This document shows, piece after piece, positions 33,978 through 37,810 of a DNA stretch of 37,810 nt (within the stretch, counting starts at the first letter, position 1; every line of letters starts with the position of its first letter). The DNA is from Candidatus Eisenbacteria bacterium (lineage in GTDB: Bacteria > Desulfobacterota > Binatia > DP-6): assembly GCA_035577985.1 (NCBI GenBank), contig DATJZY010000134.1, forward strand, positions 1 to 37,810, read 5' to 3'. The translations under genes were made by a program, and so were the position numbers. Below the pieces are notes generated by a model. That model did no database searches. It saw nothing but the letters and a program-made list of their open reading frames with translations, and was not told where the DNA came from.

Positions 33978-36526
33978 GCGACCGCGGCGCGGGCCGAGTG
34001 TGTCGTGGCCGGCACCACGCGTGCGGTGAGGAAGCGCGGTCGTACGACTTTGATCCACGCCGGCACGAGCACGAGCCCGCCGAACGTATTGAAGATCATG
34101 AGGAGCGCGAGGAGCAACCCCATCTCGGCCTGGAACTTCAGATCCGAGAACCACCAGAAGATCGTGCCTGCGAGCATCGTCGTCGCGGTGAAGATGATCG
34201 CCTTGCCGGTGGTGGCCGTCGCGTAGTCGACCGCGTCGTCGAGGTCGCGACCTTCTTCGACGGCGTCGATCATGCGGCTGAAGTGGTAGATCCCGTAGTC
34301 GACGCCGACGCCCGCTCCGGCCGCCGCGATGGGCAGCGAGTTCACGTTCAAGTCGATGCGCCACAGGTACATGAAACATTCGCACGCGAGCTGCGAGAGC
34401 ACGACGGGAATCATGAGCAGCAACGTCGCCACGATCGACCCGTACGTGAAGTACAGGCACCCCGCGACGGCGACCATCACCATGATGAGCGTCGTCCAGT
34501 ACGAGTTGTCGACAGCCTCGTTCACCGCCGCGAGCACGCCGAAGAGGCCGCCCGCGAGCAGGTAGTGGATGTGCTCGTCCGAATGCTGCGCAGCCCACGA
34601 CTTCCCGGCGTCGATCGCGTTCATGATCGTGTCGTGCGAGTAGCCACGGAAGAGCGTGATGATCGTCCCGTACCGCATGTCGGGCGACATGAAGCGATCG
34701 AGGTCGCCCGCCTGGCCTGTCTGCGTGAACTGGTAGAAGAGCTCGGCGATGTACTTCTCCTTGTCCGGGATGAAGGCCCACTTGGGCTCGCCCTCGCGGA
34801 ACAGGCGCGCGAGCTGCTTCAAGATGTCGATCACCGTGACCGACTGGCCGGCCCCCGGGACCGCCTCCATGTGGTCGGCGAACTCCTCCATCTCGTTGAG
34901 CGCCTGGACGTTCTTGAGTCCGTCCACCTTGCCCGTGTCGGCGATGATGACGAGCTGGTTCGCGCCGACGAACTTCTCGTTCAGCTTGGCGTACGCGATG
35001 TTGTACGGGTGATCGGGGAAGAGGAGCGCCGCGCCCGGCGTCATGTCGCCGACCTTGAGTCGCCAGCCCCAGACCGGACAGAGGAGATAGAGCGCGATCG
35101 TGAGCGCGACGCCGGCGTAGCGCCGCCAGCCGTTCGATGCGGCGATCGTCCAGTTCGTGAGCACCTGGTAGATGTGCTCGTGCCAGAGGTAGAGCGCGAC
35201 GGCGATCGCGAGCATGAGCCCGAGCTTCACCGGGCCGAGGAGCGCCCACGCGATCGACAGCGCGTAGCCGAAGAACGCCGCACCGCTGATGGCGAGCGTC
35301 GCCCAGCCGAGCGCCCGCGCCCACCCGGGATAGCCCGCGTGCGTTCCCGGCGGGCTCGTCGCCGAGAGGATGATCGGATGCAGGGTCACGACGCTGACGA
35401 AGATCGAGACGATCCAGAAGCTCGAGAAGATGGCGCACTTCTGGATGAGCGGGATCGGCGCGATGGCGACCACGAGGAGCGCGAAGCCGTCGGCCAGCAC
35501 CGACGCGATCGCGGGCGGAAAGAGGTGCGAGTACGATTCGACGATCGCCGTCGTCTTGTCGCCGGTGTGATGGTACTCCTCGTGGTAGCGGTCCATCGAT
35601 TGGACCGAGTGCGAGAGTGCGCGGGCCGAGAGGAAGACCGGGATCACGAGCACGAGCGGATCGAGGTTGAGGCCGAGGAGCGGGACGAGCCCGAGCGCCC
35701 ACACGCTCGAGAGCACGCCGGAGAAGATCGGCACCCACACGCCTGGCCAGCTCCGGAAGTAGTTCCAGAGCAGGAACGTGAGCGCGGCGACCGTGAGCAC
35801 GAACACCTGGCCCACCTGCGGCACGTAGCGTTGGATCGACGTGTAGAGCCACGGAAAACCCGTGATGTAGACCTTGGTGTTGTCGTCCTCGACGTGGGCC
35901 TTGATGTCGTTCAGGCGGGTGTAGAGGTAGTCGAAGTCGAGCTCCTCCTCCCAGAAGCCTGCGGTCACGAGCGCCGCCGTGTCGTCCTGCGAGACGTAGA
36001 GGCCGCGGATGCCCTTGGTCGAGTACACCGCGAACTTCACGCGGTCGGCCGCCTCCTGCGTCTTCGGCACTTCGGGATAGAACACTTCACGGATCTGGAT
36101 CGCACCCCCCGCGTTCGTGATGCTCTTCATGCGCGGGTGGGCGATCGACAGGATCTGATACGGGACGACGCCCTTCGTCTCCGTCAATTGCTTCGTGATG
36201 TAGTCGACCTTCTCGAGCGTCGTCGGATTGTAGATGTCGCCGTGCTGGACCTCGACGATCATCGTCAAGACGTTCGCGCTGCCGAACATCCGCCGGAACT
36301 CGTTGTAGATCTGGATGTACGGATGGCCCTCGCGAACGGTGACCTCCTTACCGAGGAACGTGAGCTTGAGCGGCCCGGGGTAGAAGTCCAGGAACTGCGG
36401 GAGCACGCGGATGTGGGTGCACTGCCAGGCGAAGAACACGGTCATCACCGCCGTGAGGATCGCCACCGGCATGCGGCGGCGGAGCAGGAAGCGGAGGTAG
36501 GCTTCGATCCATCGCTTGGGAATCAT
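33974..36526 (-). CDS. RND/MMPL-family transporter
   Basis: An 850-residue inner-membrane protein with the RND plan: one N-terminal helix, a large periplasmic loop, five to six helices, a second large loop and a final set of helices. The second helix bundle carries AGVGVDYGIYHFS with Asp743, a candidate proton-relay residue, and the matching segment in the first half is RALSHSVQSMDRYHEE with Asp312. It is closer to MMPL/HpnN-like lipid transporters than to multidrug RND pumps because no periplasmic adaptor is encoded nearby. The ATG at 36526 overlaps the YCF48-like stop (ATGA). Likely function is proton-driven movement of lipid or another hydrophobic molecule to the outer membrane, with DUF1302/DUF1329 as partners. 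Confidence 0.92.
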   Translation of the reverse strand: MIPKRWIEAYLRFLLRRRMPVAILTAVMTVFFAWQCTHIRVLPQFLDFYPGPLKLTFLGKEVTVREGHPYIQIYNEFRRMFGSANVLTMIVEVQHGDIYNPTTLEKVDYITKQLTETKGVVPYQILSIAHPRMKSITNAGGAIQIREVFYPEVPKTQEAADRVKFAVYSTKGIRGLYVSQDDTAALVTAGFWEEELDFDYLYTRLNDIKAHVEDDNTKVYITGFPWLYTSIQRYVPQVGQVFVLTVAALTFLLWNYFRSWPGVWVPIFSGVLSSVWALGLVPLLGLNLDPLVLVIPVFLSARALSHSVQSMDRYHEEYHHTGDKTTAIVESYSHLFPPAIASVLADGFALLVVAIAPIPLIQKCAIFSSFWIVSIFVSVVTLHPIILSATSPPGTHAGYPGWARALGWATLAISGAAFFGYALSIAWALLGPVKLGLMLAIAVALYLWHEHIYQVLTNWTIAASNGWRRYAGVALTIALYLLCPVWGWRLKVGDMTPGAALLFPDHPYNIAYAKLNEKFVGANQLVIIADTGKVDGLKNVQALNEMEEFADHMEAVPGAGQSVTVIDILKQLARLFREGEPKWAFIPDKEKYIAELFYQFTQTGQAGDLDRFMSPDMRYGTIITLFRGYSHDTIMNAIDAGKSWAAQHSDEHIHYLLAGGLFGVLAAVNEAVDNSYWTTLIMVMVAVAGCLYFTYGSIVATLLLMIPVVLSQLACECFMYLWRIDLNVNSLPIAAAGAGVGVDYGIYHFSRMIDAVEEGRDLDDAVDYATATTGKAIIFTATTMLAGTIFWWFSDLKFQAEMGLLLALLMIFNTFGGLVLVPAWIKVVRPRFLTARVVPATTHSARAAVA

Positions 36527-37548
36527 GACTTCGTCTCCGTGGATCCGTGGCCACCTTCCAGACGCTCGAGCTTCGCGCCCTCGATCCGGAGCACGAGGCC
36601 CTCGGATCCGACCGCCAGCCCGCCGCCCGTCGGCGCGATCGACACGGTGCGGATCCAGTTCGAGGCGAGCTGGATCGGCAGCGGCTCGACCACCCAGGTC
36701 GCGCCACCGTCGGTGGTCTTGAGCACCGTTCCCGAGTCGCCCACGATCCAGCCGGTCGTCCCGCGGAGCGCGATGTCGTAGTAGGACCGTTGCGTCACGG
36801 GTGGGGGCACCGTCCGCCACGTCTCGCCGCCGTCTTCGGTCGCGAGGATCGTGGAATCGATGCCGACGGCGAAGCCGTGCTTCGCGTCCGTGAACTTGAT
36901 GCCGAACAGGGTGCTCTCGATCGGTGTGTGCTGCTGGTGCCACGTCCGGCCGCCGTCGTCCGACGCGACGATGATGCCGAACTCGCCGACCACCCACACG
37001 TGGTCGGCGTCGCCGAACGACATGCCGTAGAGGTTGACGTCGCCGGGCTCGACGCCCGTGTCGAGCGCCGTGTCGGGGAGCACGACCGACTCCGGAATGC
37101 GCGAGACGGTCCAGGTCTTCCCGCCGTCCTCGGTGTGGACCATGGTGCCGAAGTCGCCGACCAAGTGACCGCGCTCGGCCGTCGGGAACTCGATCGAGAA
37201 GACGTGGCGGTTGGAGCCGGTCTGGAACTGCGTCCACGTGTCGCCGCCGTCCTTCGTGCCGTAGACGATGCCCTCCTTGCCGGCGATCCAGGCCGTACGC
37301 GCGTCGCGACAGGCCATCGCGAGGAACGGGCGTTTCGTCCCGGCGTCCTGACGTACCCAGCTCTTGCCACCGTCGGTCGTGCGCAGAATGCGTCCGAGCT
37401 CGCCCACCATCCACCCTTCGCGGTCGGTCGGGAAACACGACGCGAACAGGTTCTGACGGACGTCGTCCAGGTCGATCGGTGTGCCGGGCGCGGCCGCCGC
37501 GGGAACGGCCAGGGCGAGCGCGGCGAATACGGCAAACGATCGTCTCAT
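36523..37548 (-). CDS. exported YCF48/Hcf136-like propeller
   Basis: A 341-residue protein with a signal peptide (1-20, AAA-AP) and a seven-bladed propeller of the YCF48 type. Six Asp-box repeats are seen: TDGGKSW, KDGGDTW, EDGGKTW, DDGGRTW, EDGGETW and TDGGATW. In plastids relatives help photosystem II assembly; bacterial copies next to RND transporters have no such role and probably bind the periplasmic part of the transporter or its substrate. AGGAGG lies 6 nt before the ATG at 37548. It is the first gene of the run of NTGA overlaps after the DUF1302 gene. Confidence 0.9.
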   Translation of the reverse strand: MRRSFAVFAALALAVPAAAAPGTPIDLDDVRQNLFASCFPTDREGWMVGELGRILRTTDGGKSWVRQDAGTKRPFLAMACRDARTAWIAGKEGIVYGTKDGGDTWTQFQTGSNRHVFSIEFPTAERGHLVGDFGTMVHTEDGGKTWTVSRIPESVVLPDTALDTGVEPGDVNLYGMSFGDADHVWVVGEFGIIVASDDGGRTWHQQHTPIESTLFGIKFTDAKHGFAVGIDSTILATEDGGETWRTVPPPVTQRSYYDIALRGTTGWIVGDSGTVLKTTDGGATWVVEPLPIQLASNWIRTVSIAPTGGGLAVGSEGLVLRIEGAKLERLEGGHGSTETKS

Positions 37549-37555
37549 CAAACCT

Positions 37556-37575
37556 CCTGGGCCCACGAGCCCAGG
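37556..37575. repeat. hairpin overlapping the YCF48-like ribosome site
   Basis: Perfect 7-bp inverted repeat (37556-37562 with 37569-37575, 6-nt loop). On the minus strand its 3' arm ends in the AGG that begins the AGGAGG sequence. It could tune initiation. Confidence 0.4.
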
Positions 37576-37598
37576 GGCCCTGCGAGCGTCGATCAACG

Positions 37599-37628
37599 GG
37601 CATACCGGGACGGCGTTTCTACTGTCAA
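37599..37628 (-). promoter_or_regulatory. putative promoter of the YCF48-RND-ABC operon
   Basis: On the minus strand a consensus TTGACA (37623-37628), 18 nt, TATGCC (37599-37604). It would give a leader of about 45 nt, and its -35 lies within the inverted repeat 37608-37636. Confidence 0.45.
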
Positions 37629-37636
37629 CGCCGTCC
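37608..37636. repeat. 10-bp inverted repeat between DUF1302 and YCF48-like genes
   Basis: GGACGGCGTT (37608-37617) and its exact complement (37627-37636) flank a 9-nt loop. It may be a terminator-like hairpin for DUF1302 (no T-run) or an operator for the promoter it overlaps. Confidence 0.5.
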
Positions 37637-37671
37637 GCGTGCCGATCGATACGTCGGGACGATCTCGGGCC

Positions 37672-37810
37672 TCAGAAGACGAACTCGAACTGGAACCGGA
37701 CGTTGTCGCGGTCGCGGACGGTCCCGAACTGCCCCGTGGGGGCTCCCGAGATGTGCGTGAAGTCGAAAATCACCCGGAAGGGGTCCCGCACGAGTTGTAC
37801 TCCGGGCTGG
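37672..37810 (-). CDS. DUF1302 outer-membrane barrel, C-terminal fragment
   Basis: Only the last 45 codons are in the window; the 5' part lies beyond the right edge. The fragment ends in FGTVRDRDNVRFQFEFVF with a terminal Phe and alternating hydrophobic residues, the pattern of an outer-membrane beta-barrel end recognised by BamA. The segments DPFRVIFDFTH and GAPTGQFGT match the end of DUF1302 proteins, which usually have about 500-650 residues. With DUF1329, YCF48-like and RND genes this completes the typical neighbourhood. It probably forms the outer-membrane partner of the transport system. Confidence 0.8.
   Translation of the reverse strand, partial: QPGVQLVRDPFRVIFDFTHISGAPTGQFGTVRDRDNVRFQFEFVF

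Noticed and set aside
36523..37548. Photosystem assembly role for the YCF48-like protein
   Set aside because: No photosynthesis gene in the window; bacterial homologues next to RND genes have another context.

Overview
This window is GC-rich, densely coded bacterial chromosome. It shows no tRNA, rRNA, CRISPR array, transposase or phage gene, and no gap between genes exceeds about 180 bp. LspA, an SLT lytic transglycosylase, an RND exporter and DUF1302/DUF1329 envelope proteins point to a diderm. The mix of deltaproteobacteria-like and actinobacteria-like families, with many SDR, TetR, VOC and ferritin-like genes, resembles uncultured Binatia/Desulfobacterota_B lineages. That placement is an inference and no marker gene was searched.

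Left part (1-9.5 kb): an SDR gene diverges from a cupin-TetR pair, and a VOC gene diverges from ileS-lspA. These are followed by a second SDR, an Mrp/ApbC P-loop ATPase on the other strand, a small XRE regulator, and a Smr-domain gene overlapping a CDP-alcohol phosphatidyltransferase gene. Middle (9.5-18.1 kb): on the minus strand, TetR - ferritin-like di-iron protein - UPF0104/LPG-synthase-like membrane protein form a chain of 4-nt overlaps, followed upstream by a Gfo/Idh/MocA oxidoreductase and an alpha/beta-hydrolase. On the plus strand lie a lytic transglycosylase, fdxA, and a BNR-repeat protein coupled to a MoaD/ThiS-like protein. A secreted Cys-rich protein with three internal repeats closes this part on the minus strand.

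Right part (18.2-37.8 kb): all genes are on the minus strand. In transcription order they are a DUF1302 barrel (cut by the window edge), a YCF48-like propeller, an RND/MMPL transporter, an ABC ATPase, an ABC permease, a GldG-like protein, a DUF4340-like protein, DUF1329, an FxLYD-like protein, an FAD monooxygenase and a 3067-residue class III cyclase. The first seven look like one envelope transport machine, with translational coupling inside it.

The most striking object is the 3067-residue protein (18212-27415). It has a double zinc ribbon, a cyclase with intact metal ligands, a STAND-type ATPase and a helical TPR-like region. About 1970 further residues are made of 14 tandem SnoaL/NTF2-like domains arranged as seven alternating A-B pairs.

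Regulation that can be read from the sequence: many first genes carry a TTGnnn-N17/18-TAnnnn promoter ending only 5-16 nt before the start codon, suggesting leaderless or very short leaders. Two divergent pairs use interlocked -35 boxes. Two membrane-protein genes have no ATG/GTG/TTG at the expected start and probably begin at CTG or ATA inside a 4-nt overlap with the preceding stop.
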